DNA of 64,000 bases from Nocardioides bruguierae (lineage in GTDB: Bacteria > Actinomycetota > Actinomycetes > Propionibacteriales > Nocardioidaceae). Numbering within the stretch: the stretch's first letter is position 1; each line of letters opens with the position of its first letter. The position numbers and the translations under genes were made by a program. The notes below the pieces were generated by a model. It ran no database searches, was not told the DNA's origin, and saw only the letters and a list, made by a program, of their open reading frames with translations. Shown here piece by piece: positions 15,790 to 24,598 of this stretch. The DNA is taken from assembly GCF_023656415.1 (NCBI RefSeq), contig NZ_JAMOIL010000022.1, positions 1 to 64,000 of the forward strand. Reading direction: 5' to 3'.

Positions 15790-17310
15790 GTGACCCAGGC
15801 ACCGGAGGCGGCACCGCCCGCCGCAGCGCCCGGCGCGGACCGCCGCTGGCTGATCCTGGCCGTGCTCGGCCTCGCCCAGCTGGTCGTCGTCCTCGACGCC
15901 ACCATCGTCAACATCGCCCTCCCCGACGCCCAGACCGACCTGGGCTTCGACGACGCCGCCCGCCAGTGGATCGTCACCGGCTACTCGCTGGCGTTCGGCT
16001 CGCTGCTGCTGCTCGGCGGCCGGCTCACGGGCATCCTCGGCCGCCGCAACACGCTGATGATCGGCGCGATCGGCTTCGCGCTCGCCAGCGCCGTGGGTGG
16101 CGCGGCCCCGTCCTTCGAGGTGCTCGTCGCCGCCCGCGTCGCGCAGGGCGTCTTCGGTGCGCTGCTCGCCCCGTCGGTGCTGTCGCTGATGACGGTGACG
16201 TTCGCCGGCAGCAAGGACCGCGACAAGGCCTTCGCCGTCTTCGGCTCCATCGCCGGTGGTGGCGGTGGCATCGGCCTGCTGCTCGGTGGCGCGCTGACGT
16301 CCTGGGTCTCGTGGCGCTGGTGCATGTACGTCAACCTCGTGATGGTCGCGATCGTCGTCATCGGTGCGCTGGTCTTCATCCCGAAGCAGCCGCGCGACCC
16401 GGGTGGCAACCACCTCGACCTGCGCGGCGCGGTGCTCTCCGTGCTCGGCGTCTTCGCGCTCGTGCTCGGCTTCGCCCAGTCCGAGACCGACGGCTGGGCC
16501 TCGGTCACCTCGTGGGGCCCGCTGGCCGCCGGCGTCGTCCTGCTCGCGCTGTTCGTGTGGGCCGAGAACCGCAGCGAGCACCCGCTGCTGCCGATGCGCG
16601 TCCTGCTCGACCGCACCCGCGCCGCCTCCTACCTGACCGTGCTCCTCGCCGCGGTCTCGATGTTCGGCGTCTTCCTGTTCCTCACCTACTACCTGCAGTC
16701 GACGCTCGGGTGCTCGGCGATCCGCTCCGGCGTCGCGTTCCTGCCGATGATCGGCTCGATCCTCGTCACCGCCCCCGTCATCGGCAGCGTGCTGCGCCCC
16801 CGCGTCGGCCCGCGCCCGCTGGTACCGACCGGCGCCGTGATCGCCGCGATCGGCATGCTCTGGCTCAGCCGGATCGGCGTCGACACCTCGTATGCCACCC
16901 ACGTCCTGCCGGGCCTGATCCTCTTCGGCGTCGGCATGGGCTTCGTGTTCTCGAACGCCATGAGCTCGGCCACGGACAACGTCCGGCGCGAGGACGCCGG
17001 CGTGGCCAGCGCCGTGGTCAACACCTCCCAGCAGGTCGGCGGCTCCATCGGCACCTCGCTGCTCTCCAGCGTGGCGGCCTCGGCGGCCACCGCCTACGCG
17101 GCCGACCACGGGGGTGCGGCGGACGTCGCGGCGGCCGCGGCCGTGCACAGCTACGGCGTCGCGTTCCTGTTCTCGGCCGGGTTCTTCCTGGTGGCCGCCG
17201 TGATCGCCGCCGTCCTCTACCCCTCGGGCAGGCCGGCCGGCGACCGCACGCCTGACGAGGTCGGACCGCACGGCGGCAAGCACGAGCGCGTGCCCGAGCA
17301 CGTGGCCTGA
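15790..17310 (+). CDS. MFS transporter of the DHA2 (14-helix) drug exporter type
   Basis: A 506-residue inner-membrane protein with about 14 hydrophobic segments. The DHA2 features are present: LDATIVNIALP in helix 1, WIVTGYSLAFGSLLLLGGRL and the loop GRRNTLMIG, and the helix-5 segment GGGGGIGLLLGGALTSWVSWRWCMYVNL corresponding to motif C of antiporters. Such proteins expel drugs using the proton gradient. GTG at 15790 follows AAGGAG. A TetR gene starts 29 bp downstream on the same strand, which suggests substrate-responsive control. The substrate is unknown. Confidence 0.9.
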   Translation: MTQAPEAAPPAAAPGADRRWLILAVLGLAQLVVVLDATIVNIALPDAQTDLGFDDAARQWIVTGYSLAFGSLLLLGGRLTGILGRRNTLMIGAIGFALASAVGGAAPSFEVLVAARVAQGVFGALLAPSVLSLMTVTFAGSKDRDKAFAVFGSIAGGGGGIGLLLGGALTSWVSWRWCMYVNLVMVAIVVIGALVFIPKQPRDPGGNHLDLRGAVLSVLGVFALVLGFAQSETDGWASVTSWGPLAAGVVLLALFVWAENRSEHPLLPMRVLLDRTRAASYLTVLLAAVSMFGVFLFLTYYLQSTLGCSAIRSGVAFLPMIGSILVTAPVIGSVLRPRVGPRPLVPTGAVIAAIGMLWLSRIGVDTSYATHVLPGLILFGVGMGFVFSNAMSSATDNVRREDAGVASAVVNTSQQVGGSIGTSLLSSVAASAATAYAADHGGAADVAAAAAVHSYGVAFLFSAGFFLVAAVIAAVLYPSGRPAGDRTPDEVGPHGGKHERVPEHVA

Positions 17311-17339
17311 CCCGCGGTGCTCCTGAGTAGGGTCCCGGC

Positions 17340-18008
17340 ATGGCTCTGAGGGCGGACGCGGCGGCGAACCGGGAGCGGCTCCTGGTGGCCGCGCGCGAGG
17401 TGTTCGCCGAGCGCGGCCTGGAGTCGACGATGACCGAGGTGGCCCGCCGGGCCGGCGTGGGGGTGGGGACCCTCTACCGGAGGTTCCCCACCCGCGCCGA
17501 CCTGGTGCTCGCGGTGGCCGGCGAGCGACTCGTGGGGCTCCTGGCCACCGCCGAGGAGGCCCTCGCGCTCGAGGACGGCTGGGAGGGCTTCCTGCTGCTC
17601 CTGCGCACCATGGTGGACGCCTTCGGCGAGGACCGGGCGCTGCGCGAGCTGGTCATGCAGACCAAGGCCGACGGCCTGCCGGCGGAGCTCGCGGCGCAGG
17701 CGCGGGAGAGCGCCGACCGGCTCCGGGTGGCCTTCGCCGCCGTCGTCGACCGGGCCCACGCCGAGGGCGGGCTGAACCCGCGCTTCACCGCCGCCGACAT
17801 GCCGGTGCTCGTCTCGGCGCTGCTGGCGGCCCGGGAGTTCGGTGCCGGCGTCCGCGACGACCTGGACCGGCGCCTGGTCGGCCTCATGGTCGAGGGGCTG
17901 CGCCCCGACGCGCCGGCGCACGGCAGCGCGGAGCGCTTCACGGAGGTGCCGCCGCTCGGTGAGGGCGACCTGCGGGCGTTGCTGCGGCGCCGGCACCTGG
18001 AGGCCTGA
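17340..18008 (+). CDS. TetR-family regulator, probably of the upstream MFS exporter
   Basis: A 222-residue protein. The HTH covers residues about 10-58 (VFAERGLESTMTEVARRAGVGVGTLYRRFPTRADL), followed by a helical effector domain to about residue 190. It starts 29 bp after the MFS gene on the same strand, and the pair is the usual arrangement for an exporter with its repressor. The ATG at 17340 leaves a very short N-terminal tail before the HTH, as usual. Its stop is three bases from the stop of the convergent TetR gene. The ligand is unknown. Confidence 0.88.
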   Translation: MALRADAAANRERLLVAAREVFAERGLESTMTEVARRAGVGVGTLYRRFPTRADLVLAVAGERLVGLLATAEEALALEDGWEGFLLLLRTMVDAFGEDRALRELVMQTKADGLPAELAAQARESADRLRVAFAAVVDRAHAEGGLNPRFTAADMPVLVSALLAAREFGAGVRDDLDRRLVGLMVEGLRPDAPAHGSAERFTEVPPLGEGDLRALLRRRHLEA

Positions 18009-18011
18009 GCC

Positions 18012-18710
18012 TCAGCGGCCGAAGGACTCCTCCAGCCGGCCCAGCAGGTGCTCGAACCACGCCTGCGGGTCGAGCACGGCGTTGTTGAAGTGGCCGAACA
18101 GCTCCAGCGAGACGGCGCCGACCAGCGCCGACCAGGTGCCGAGCCCGTCGGCGGTCCGGCCCGGCAGCAGGGGTGGCTGCACCGCGTGCGACACCGGCGC
18201 CAGCGAGGCGGCCAGGTCGTCGTCGAGGGCCGGCGGGACGGCGGCGTCCGGCCGCGCCTGGGCGGCGGCGAGGGTCTCCAGGAACGGGGCGACGACGCGG
18301 GTGGCGGGGCCGACCGTGTCGGCCGGCGCGACGTACCCGGGCACGGGGCTGCCGTAGAGCAGGGCCCACCGGTGCGGCTGCGCGTGCGCCCAGTCGCGCA
18401 GCGCGCGGCCCAGCGCGCGGAACCTGCCGCTGACGTCGTCCTCGGCCAGCGGCTCCTGGCTGGCCTCGAGCGCGGCGGCGAGGTCCTCGTACCCCTCGAC
18501 CAGCAGCAGCGTGAGCAGTGCGTCGCGGGATTCCACGTAGCGGTAGACGGCGCTGGAGGCCATGCCCAGGTCGCGCGCGACGGCCCGCAGCGACAGCGCG
18601 GCCGGGCCGACCTCGACCAGCTGGCGACCGGCGCTGGCGAGGATCTCGCGGGTCAGCTCGACCCGGGCGCGCTCACGGGCCGTGCGGGGCGCAGGGGTGG
18701 GCTCGGACAT
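18012..18710 (-). CDS. TetR-family regulator with two promoter-proximal operators
   Basis: A 232-residue protein. The HTH spans residues about 20-65 (GPAALSLRAVARDLGMASSAVYRYVESRDALL), followed by a TetR C-terminal domain of the WHG type (LRDWAHAQPHRWALLYGSPVPGYVAP). ATG at 18710 is preferred to a longer frame because the longer version would run through the operators. Two AGAGC-N3-GCTCT palindromes lie between it and the divergent epimerase gene, so it most likely represses both itself and that gene. The inducer is unknown. Confidence 0.9.
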   Translation of the reverse strand: MSEPTPAPRTARERARVELTREILASAGRQLVEVGPAALSLRAVARDLGMASSAVYRYVESRDALLTLLLVEGYEDLAAALEASQEPLAEDDVSGRFRALGRALRDWAHAQPHRWALLYGSPVPGYVAPADTVGPATRVVAPFLETLAAAQARPDAAVPPALDDDLAASLAPVSHAVQPPLLPGRTADGLGTWSALVGAVSLELFGHFNNAVLDPQAWFEHLLGRLEESFGR

Positions 18711-18746
18711 GGGCTCATCGTCCCGGACCAGAGCACTGGACGCAAA

Positions 18747-18812
18747 CAAGAGCGGTGCTCTTGCTTTTGTCCGACCGGCGGCGCATGCTCGAGAAGTGAG
18801 AGCACTGCTCTC
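18747..18812. promoter_or_regulatory. Two AGAGC-N3-GCTCT operators for the TetR/epimerase divergent pair
   Basis: CAAGAGC-GGT-GCTCTTG spans 18747-18763, and GAGAGCA-C-TGCTCTC spans 18798-18812. Both contain AGAGC-N3-GCTCT. One lies near the TetR side and one 28 bp before the epimerase ATG, a classic arrangement for mutual repression by a dimeric TetR protein. Assignment to the neighbouring TetR is inferred from location. Confidence 0.75.
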
Positions 18813-18840
18813 GACCATGAGCACTGATCTGGAGGAAGCG

Positions 18841-19788
18841 ATGAGCACGTACGTGGTGGTGGGGGCCGGCCCGGTGGGTCGGGCGACGGCGAGGCTGCTG
18901 GCCGAGCGCGGCGACGAGGTGCTGCTGGCCAGCCGCAGCGGCCGGGGCGAGGACGTGCCGGGTGTGCGGCGGGTCGCCGTCGACGCCGCGGACGCCGACG
19001 CGCTGAGCGCCCTGGTGCAGGGGGCGACGGCGTTCTACAACTGCGTGAACCCCGGCGACTACACGCAGTGGGACGAGGCGTGGCCCCCGGTCGCGGCCGC
19101 GCTGCTGACCGCGGCCGAGCGCAGCGGCGCGCTGCTCGCGGTGACCGGCAACCTCTACCCCTACGGCCCGGTCGACGGGCCGATGCACGAGGGCCTGCCC
19201 GACCGGCCGAACGGGCACAAGTCCGCGCTGCGCGCCCGGATGAGCGCCGACGCGTTCGCCGCTCACGAGGCGGGCCGGGCCCGGGTCGTCGAGGTCCGGG
19301 CGTCCGACTACACCGGCGTCGGGGTCGGCGACAACGGCCACCTCACCCTCGCCGGCCGCATGGCGCTCGGTGGCCGCACCGCGTGGATGCTCGGCGACCC
19401 CGGGACCCGCCACTCCTGGACCGACGTCCGCGACGTCGCCCGCGCCCTCGTCGCCGTCACCGACCACCCCTCGACGTGGGGTCGGGTCTGGCACGCGCCC
19501 ACCCACGAGGCGGTCTCCGGCCGGGACGCGGTGGCGGACCTGTGCCGCGCCGCCGGACTGCCCGTGAAGCCGGTGCGGGGCTTCCCGCCCGGCACCCTGG
19601 CGGTGGGTGGCCTGGTGGTGCCCCTGCTGCGCGAGCTGCGGGAGACGGCCTACCAGTTCCGCCGCGACTACGTGCTGGACAGCAGCGCGATCACCCGCGA
19701 GCTCGGCCTCGAGCCGACCCCGTGGGAGGAGTCGTGCCGGGCCACCGCTGCCTCGCTGCTCGGCACGCCGGAGCCGGCCCTGCGCTGA
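18841..19788 (+). CDS. NAD-dependent epimerase/dehydratase family protein
   Basis: A 315-residue atypical short-chain dehydrogenase of the NAD(P)-binding extended group. The nucleotide motif VVVGAGPVGRATARLL is at residues 5-20, the segment VTGNLYPYGPVDG near residue 101 occupies the usual active-site position, and TRHSWTDVRDVARALV lies near residue 197. The ATG at 18841 is chosen over an ATG eight codons upstream because GGAGGAA precedes it directly. It is divergent from, and very probably repressed by, the TetR gene. The substrate is unknown. Confidence 0.85.
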   Translation: MSTYVVVGAGPVGRATARLLAERGDEVLLASRSGRGEDVPGVRRVAVDAADADALSALVQGATAFYNCVNPGDYTQWDEAWPPVAAALLTAAERSGALLAVTGNLYPYGPVDGPMHEGLPDRPNGHKSALRARMSADAFAAHEAGRARVVEVRASDYTGVGVGDNGHLTLAGRMALGGRTAWMLGDPGTRHSWTDVRDVARALVAVTDHPSTWGRVWHAPTHEAVSGRDAVADLCRAAGLPVKPVRGFPPGTLAVGGLVVPLLRELRETAYQFRRDYVLDSSAITRELGLEPTPWEESCRATAASLLGTPEPALR

Positions 19789-19812
19789 CCTGCTCGACCA
19801 CCGACGGTCGGC

Positions 19813-20898
19813 TCAGACGTAGCGCTCGAGGATCGTCGACTCCGCGAGCCGGGAGAGGCCCTCACGGACGCTGCGGGCCCGCAGCTCGCCCACGCCCTCG
19901 ACGGCCTGGAGGTCGTCGATGCCGGCGGCGAGCAGCTTCTGCAGGCTGCCGAAGTGGTCGACCAGGCGGTCCACCACGGCGCCCGGCAGGCGCGGCACCT
20001 TGGCCAGCAGCCGGTACCCGCGCGGGGTCACGGCGCCGTCGAGGTGCTCCCCGTTGCCGAGACCGAGGATGCGGGCCGCGGCGGCGGGGTCGACCAGCTC
20101 GGTGCCCGAGAGGGCGGCCATGGCGGCCAGCGGGCCGTCGGGGGACTCCTCGCGACGGTCGGCGGGCAGGTAGTCGCGGACGATCAGCTCGCGCTCGGCG
20201 TCGACACCGGTCACCAGCTCCTCCAGCTGGAGGGTGAGCAGGCGGCCGTCGGTGCCCAGCTCGAGCACGTAGTCCTCGATCTCGCGGGCGATCCGGGTGA
20301 CCATCTCGAGCCGTTGGGCCACGACGGCCACGTCGCGGACCGTGGCGAGGTCCTCGATCTCCAGCGCGGAGAGCGTGCTGGTCACCTCGTCCAGGCGCAT
20401 CTTGTAGCGCTCGAGCGTGGCCAGGGCCTGGTTGGCGCGGGAGAGGATCTGCCCGGAGTCCTCCAGGACGTGCCGGGTCTCGCCCACGTAGGCGGCGATG
20501 ATCTGCATCGACTGCGACACCGAGATCACCGGGTGCCCGGTCTGGCGCGCCACCCGGTCCGCGGTGCGGTGGCGGGTGCCGGTCTCGCTGGAGGGCAGTG
20601 TGTGGTCGGGCATGAGGTGCACGGCCGCGCGCAGGATGCGCGTGAGGTCGGCGTTCACGATGATCGCGCCGTCCATCTTGGCCAGCTCGCGCAGCCCGGT
20701 GGCGGTGAAGGGGACGTCGAGGGTGAACCCGCCGGTGGCGATGCCCTCGACGACGCGGTCGTGCCCCAGGACGACGAGCGCGCCGGTCCGACCGCGCAGG
20801 ATGCGCTCGAGCCCGTCGCGCAGCGGGGTGCCCGGGGCGATCTTGGCGAGCGTGCTCCGCAGACGAAGCACGTCGTCCGAGCGTTCGGTGGTGGGCAC
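19813..20898 (-). CDS. disA: DNA integrity scanning protein DisA, diadenylate cyclase
   Basis: A 361-residue protein that makes c-di-AMP from two ATP while scanning DNA for branched lesions. The N-terminal DAC domain shows the catalytic DGA ([12 protein letters not shown] near residue 76) and GTRHRTA (near residue 107). A long helical linker (about 150-290) and a C-terminal helix-hairpin-helix domain ([20 protein letters not shown]) follow. GTG at 20898 follows GAGGAGG. It lies 155 bp downstream of radA on the same strand; RadA and DisA are functionally linked in other bacteria. No ydaO-type c-di-AMP riboswitch was recognised in the window. Confidence 0.96.
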   Translation of the reverse strand: MPTTERSDDVLRLRSTLAKIAPGTPLRDGLERILRGRTGALVVLGHDRVVEGIATGGFTLDVPFTATGLRELAKMDGAIIVNADLTRILRAAVHLMPDHTLPSSETGTRHRTADRVARQTGHPVISVSQSMQIIAAYVGETRHVLEDSGQILSRANQALATLERYKMRLDEVTSTLSALEIEDLATVRDVAVVAQRLEMVTRIAREIEDYVLELGTDGRLLTLQLEELVTGVDAERELIVRDYLPADRREESPDGPLAAMAALSGTELVDPAAAARILGLGNGEHLDGAVTPRGYRLLAKVPRLPGAVVDRLVDHFGSLQKLLAAGIDDLQAVEGVGELRARSVREGLSRLAESTILERYV

Positions 20899-21053
20899 GG
20901 TCCTCCTCGGAGGCGAGCATCAGCGGGGGGTGACCGCGGGGCGGGTGCCGCCCGGGGTCGATGAGGGAAGTGTACGGCGCGCCGCTGGACGGATCCTGGC
21001 AGGAACCTGCGCCCGGACGGCCCCGGACAACCGGTGGCCGGCAGGCGATCTGC

Positions 21054-22448
21054 TCAGGTCTCGCGCTGGAGGTTCAGTCCCACGAGGGCCAGGGCCTGGC
21101 GCACCGACGGCGCCTCCGCCACCGCCATGCCCTCGACCTCGCGTCGGCGTGGCCCCTTGCTCCCCGGCTCGGGCGGCACGATGGCCATCGAGAAGCCCAG
21201 GCGGGCCGCCTCGGCCAGCCGCTGGGGCAGGTCGCGGACCCGGCGCAGCTCCCCGGAGAGGCCGATCTCGCCGATCGCCACCAGCCCCGAGCCGGGGGTC
21301 TCCCCGCGCAGCGACGAGGTCAGTGCCAGCGCCACCGCCAGGTCGCTGGCCGGCTCGTGCAGCCGCGCGCCGCCGACCGTGGAGGCGAAGACGTCCTGCT
21401 TGTGCATCCGCATGCCGCAGTGCTTCTCCAGCACCGCCACCACCATCGCGACGCGGGCGGAGTCCAGCCCCGAGAACGTGCGCCGCGGCTTCTCCAGCGG
21501 GGAGTCGGAGACCAGCGCCTGCACCTCGGCCAGGAGCGGACGCCGCCCCTCCATCGTCACGGCCACGCAGGTGCCCGGCACCGGAGCGTGGTGCTGCTCC
21601 ACGAACAGGCCGGTGGGGTCGGTGACCGCGAGGATGCCGGACTGGGCGAGCTCGAAGCAGCCCACCTCGTCCACCGGGCCGAAGCGGTTCTTCATCGCCC
21701 GCACCATGCGGAAGCGGGAGTTGCGGTCGCCCTCGAAGTGCAGCACCACGTCGACCAGGTGCTCCAGCACCCGCGGCCCCGCGATCGAGCCGTCCTTGGT
21801 GACGTGGCCGACCAGCACGGTGGTGATGTTGCGGGTCTTGGCGACCCGGATCAGGGCCGCGGCGACCTCCTTGACCTGCGTGACGCCGCCGGGCACCCCG
21901 TCGACGCCCGCGGCGCCGATCGTCTGCACGGAGTCGACGACGAGCAGCTCGGGCCGGGTCTCCTCGATGTGGGTCAGGAGCGCGCCGAGGTCGGTCTCGG
22001 CGGCCAGGAAGAGCTCGTCCTGCACGGAGCCCGTGCGGTCGGCGCGCAGGCGCACCTGGGAGGCCGACTCCTCGCCGGTCACGTAGAGGGTGCGGCGGCG
22101 GTACCGGGCCGTCTGGGCCGCGACCTCGAGCAGCAGCGTCGACTTGCCGACGCCGGGCTCGCCCGCCAGCAGGATCGCGGCGCCGGGCACCAGCCCGCCG
22201 CCGAGCACCCTGTCCAGCTCCGGCACGCCCGAGGACCGGAACGCGGACTCCTCGACGGAGACCTGGCCGATCGGCACCGCCGGCCTGGCGACGGGGGCCG
22301 CCTCGGTGCGCGGGGTGGGGGAGGTCGCGGCCTCGGCCACCGAGCCCCAGGCCTGGCACTCGCCGCAGCGCCCCACCCACTTCACCGTCTCCCAGCCGCA
22401 CTCGGAGCAGCGGTAGGCCGGGCGGGAGCGGGAGGTGGAGCGAGCCAT
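21054..22448 (-). CDS. radA: DNA repair protein RadA
   Basis: A 464-residue RecA-like ATPase that promotes branch migration at recombination intermediates. The N-terminal zinc finger is YRCSECGWETVKWVGRCGEC (residues 12-31), Walker A is GEPGVGKST near residue 103, the RadA-specific KNRFG is in MKNRFGPVDEVGCFE near residue 258, and the C-terminal third is a Lon-protease-like domain. ATG at 22448 gives the zinc finger right after a short basic tail; a longer frame upstream is not conserved. It precedes disA in the same orientation. Confidence 0.96.
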   Translation of the reverse strand: MARSTSRSRPAYRCSECGWETVKWVGRCGECQAWGSVAEAATSPTPRTEAAPVARPAVPIGQVSVEESAFRSSGVPELDRVLGGGLVPGAAILLAGEPGVGKSTLLLEVAAQTARYRRRTLYVTGEESASQVRLRADRTGSVQDELFLAAETDLGALLTHIEETRPELLVVDSVQTIGAAGVDGVPGGVTQVKEVAAALIRVAKTRNITTVLVGHVTKDGSIAGPRVLEHLVDVVLHFEGDRNSRFRMVRAMKNRFGPVDEVGCFELAQSGILAVTDPTGLFVEQHHAPVPGTCVAVTMEGRRPLLAEVQALVSDSPLEKPRRTFSGLDSARVAMVVAVLEKHCGMRMHKQDVFASTVGGARLHEPASDLAVALALTSSLRGETPGSGLVAIGEIGLSGELRRVRDLPQRLAEAARLGFSMAIVPPEPGSKGPRRREVEGMAVAEAPSVRQALALVGLNLQRET

Positions 22449-22677
22449 GCCGCACACGGTAGGGGTGGGCGCCGACAACGCCGTGCACGGCACGGCCACG
22501 CAGGAGGGGGGAGGGGGAGCAGGGGCCGCGGTCCGGGCGCTCCTGCGGCGCAGGTCACGCCGCGGACGCCGGTGCGCCGATATGCTCCCGCGACAGAGGA
22601 GTGACCCGGCGCACAGCAGCGCGGTCGCACAGCAGCGGGACGGCCCGGCAGGGTGGACCACCAGGGAGGGAGGCCGC

Positions 22678-23727
22678 GTGGCGCGCTCGGGCTCTCGGCC
22701 GTCGTCCGGACCGCCCACGCTGGCGGACGTCGCGGAGCGCGCGGGGGTCTCGCGGCAGACGGTCTCCAACGCGGTCAACAACCCCGACCTGCTGCGCGCC
22801 GACACCCTGGCGCGGGTGCAGACCGCCATCACCGAGCTCGGCTACCTGCCCAACCGCGCGGCGCGGAGCCTGCGCACCCGCACCTCCCACCTGATCGGGC
22901 TGCGCATCCAGCCCGCGCAGGAGGGCACGGCGAACGCCACGATGGACCGCTTCGTCCACTCGCTCGTGGAGACCTCCAAGGAGGCCGGGTACCACGTGCT
23001 GCTGTTCACCGGCGACCCCGCGGACCCGTTGGCCGGGTACGACGACCTGCTCCGCTCGACCGCGGTCGACGCCTTCGTCGTCACCGACACCTACCTCGGC
23101 AACCCGCAGGCCGGCTGGCTCGACCAGCGCCGCGCGCCCTTCGTCGCGTTCGGCCGCCCGTGGGAGGCCACCCACGGAGCGCACGCCTGGGTGGACGTCG
23201 ACGGGGCCGCCGGGGTCGCGCTGGCCACCCAGCACCTCCTCGACAAGGGTCACACCCGGGTCGCGTGGATCGGCTGGCGCAAGGACTCGCCCATCGGCGA
23301 GGACCGGCGCTCCGGCTGGGTGCGCGCCATGCACGAGCGCGGCCTGCCCACCACCGGCCTGGCCTCCCGCGTCGAGGACACGGTGGTCTCCGGCCGCAGC
23401 GCCGCCGAGGTCCTCCTGGACGAGGCGGAGCCGACCGCGTTCGTGTGCGCCTCCGACACCCTCGCAGTGGGCGTGCTGCACGCCCTGCACGAGCGGGGCC
23501 TGCGCGCGGGGGACGACGTGGCGGTGGTCGGCTTCGACGACAGCCAGGTCGCCCAGGTCGTCCGCCCCGGCCTGTCCTCGGTGCGCCAGCCGCTGGAGCA
23601 GGTGGCGGTCGAGATCGTCGCGACGCTGGAGGGGCTGCTCTCCCACCCGCCCGTGCCGCAGGCGCACGGGGTGCTCCTGGAGCCGACGCTGGAGGTGCGG
23701 GACTCCTCCGGCCCGGTCCGGGGCTGA
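22678..23727 (+). CDS. LacI-family transcriptional regulator
   Basis: A 349-residue repressor with an N-terminal HTH (TLADVAERAGVSRQTVSNAV, residues 14-33) and a periplasmic-binding-like effector domain (about 70-340; VAVVGFDDSQVAQVVRPGLS). GTG at 22678 follows GGAGGGAGG and gives a short N-terminal tail. It is divergent from radA with a 229-bp gap that contains a -10-like TATGCT (22581-22586) and two direct copies of CGCACAGCAGCG (22610 and 22626). No transport genes are adjacent, so its targets are elsewhere. Confidence 0.88.
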   Translation: MARSGSRPSSGPPTLADVAERAGVSRQTVSNAVNNPDLLRADTLARVQTAITELGYLPNRAARSLRTRTSHLIGLRIQPAQEGTANATMDRFVHSLVETSKEAGYHVLLFTGDPADPLAGYDDLLRSTAVDAFVVTDTYLGNPQAGWLDQRRAPFVAFGRPWEATHGAHAWVDVDGAAGVALATQHLLDKGHTRVAWIGWRKDSPIGEDRRSGWVRAMHERGLPTTGLASRVEDTVVSGRSAAEVLLDEAEPTAFVCASDTLAVGVLHALHERGLRAGDDVAVVGFDDSQVAQVVRPGLSSVRQPLEQVAVEIVATLEGLLSHPPVPQAHGVLLEPTLEVRDSSGPVRG

Positions 23728-23740
23728 GGTCGGCGGTCGG

Positions 23741-23790
23741 GTGGTCTCGACGCGCGCTCGTCGCCGGGGCTCCTCGCTGCTCGACCACCG
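23741..23790 (-). repeat. Dispersed intergenic repeat, copy 1
   Basis: Read on the minus strand this 50-bp unit begins GGTGGTCGAGCAGCGAGGAG and ends CGTCGAGACC. A near-identical unit occurs at 59282-59332, and degenerate relatives lie near 56994 and 61951. Here it lies between two convergent genes (LacI regulator and methyltransferase). Confidence 0.75.
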
Positions 23791-23819
23791 GGACGGCGCG
23801 ACCACCCGGAGGTGACCAC

Positions 23820-24554
23820 TCAGTACGTGCGGGAGAAGACGTTCACCGCGTAGTCCACGCTGAGCGTGCCGGTGGCCCGCTGCTCCGCCAGCGCCTCGTC
23901 CGCGACGGTGCCGGGCAGCTCGATGCGCACCACGGCCTCGAGGTCCTCCCAGGCGTCGAACTCCCACCGCACCATCACGGGCTCGCGGTGGAAGCCCTGG
24001 TCGGCCCAGAACCGCTCGACCACGTGGGCGGCGGAGAACTCGGGGTAGCCGCGGCGGAACCACGAGCCGAAGGTGGAGCGGGTGGGGTCGTTGTCGATGA
24101 CGAACGCCGTGCCGCCGGGTCGCACGACCCGCGCCAGCTCGGCCAGCCCGGGCTCGCAGCCGGGGCCGAAGAAGTAGGCCCAGCGGGCGTGCACGACGTC
24201 GACGGAGGCGTCCGGCAGCCCGGTGGCCTGGGCGGTGCCCTCGAGGACGCGGACGGTGCGCAGCGCCCGCAGCCGCCGGGTGCGGCGGGCGGCGATGGCG
24301 CGCAGGTCGGGGTGCGGCTCGACGCCGGTGACGGTGCGCGCGGCGCGGGCGAACCGGGGCAGGTGGAACCCGCTGCCGCAGCCGAGGTCGAGGACGTCGG
24401 CGCCGGCCCAGTCGTGCACGGCCCGCATCGCGGCCTCGATCAGGCCCTCGGGGTCGACGGCCCGGTTCTCGATCTCGTAGACGTCGGTGTGGTGCCAGAT
24501 GTTCGGGCTCGGCACCGCCCCGTCGGGGAGCCGCTCACGCAGCTCCTCGGGCAC
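23820..24554 (-). CDS. Class I SAM-dependent methyltransferase
   Basis: A 244-residue methyltransferase fold. The SAM motif VLDLGCGSGFHLPRF is near residue 55, followed by an acidic strand VTGVEPHPDL and the post-motif VVHARWAYFFGPGCEPGLAELARVVRPGG. The substrate is not known. The GTG at 24554 is the first usable start downstream of the glyoxalase-like gene stop at 24599; an upstream start overlapping that gene is possible. It is co-oriented with that gene and probably co-transcribed. Confidence 0.8.
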   Translation of the reverse strand: MPEELRERLPDGAVPSPNIWHHTDVYEIENRAVDPEGLIEAAMRAVHDWAGADVLDLGCGSGFHLPRFARAARTVTGVEPHPDLRAIAARRTRRLRALRTVRVLEGTAQATGLPDASVDVVHARWAYFFGPGCEPGLAELARVVRPGGTAFVIDNDPTRSTFGSWFRRGYPEFSAAHVVERFWADQGFHREPVMVRWEFDAWEDLEAVVRIELPGTVADEALAEQRATGTLSVDYAVNVFSRTY

Positions 24555-24598
24555 CCCGGTCCACAGCTGCTGGCCGGGGCCGGAGCCGTCCTGCCCGG

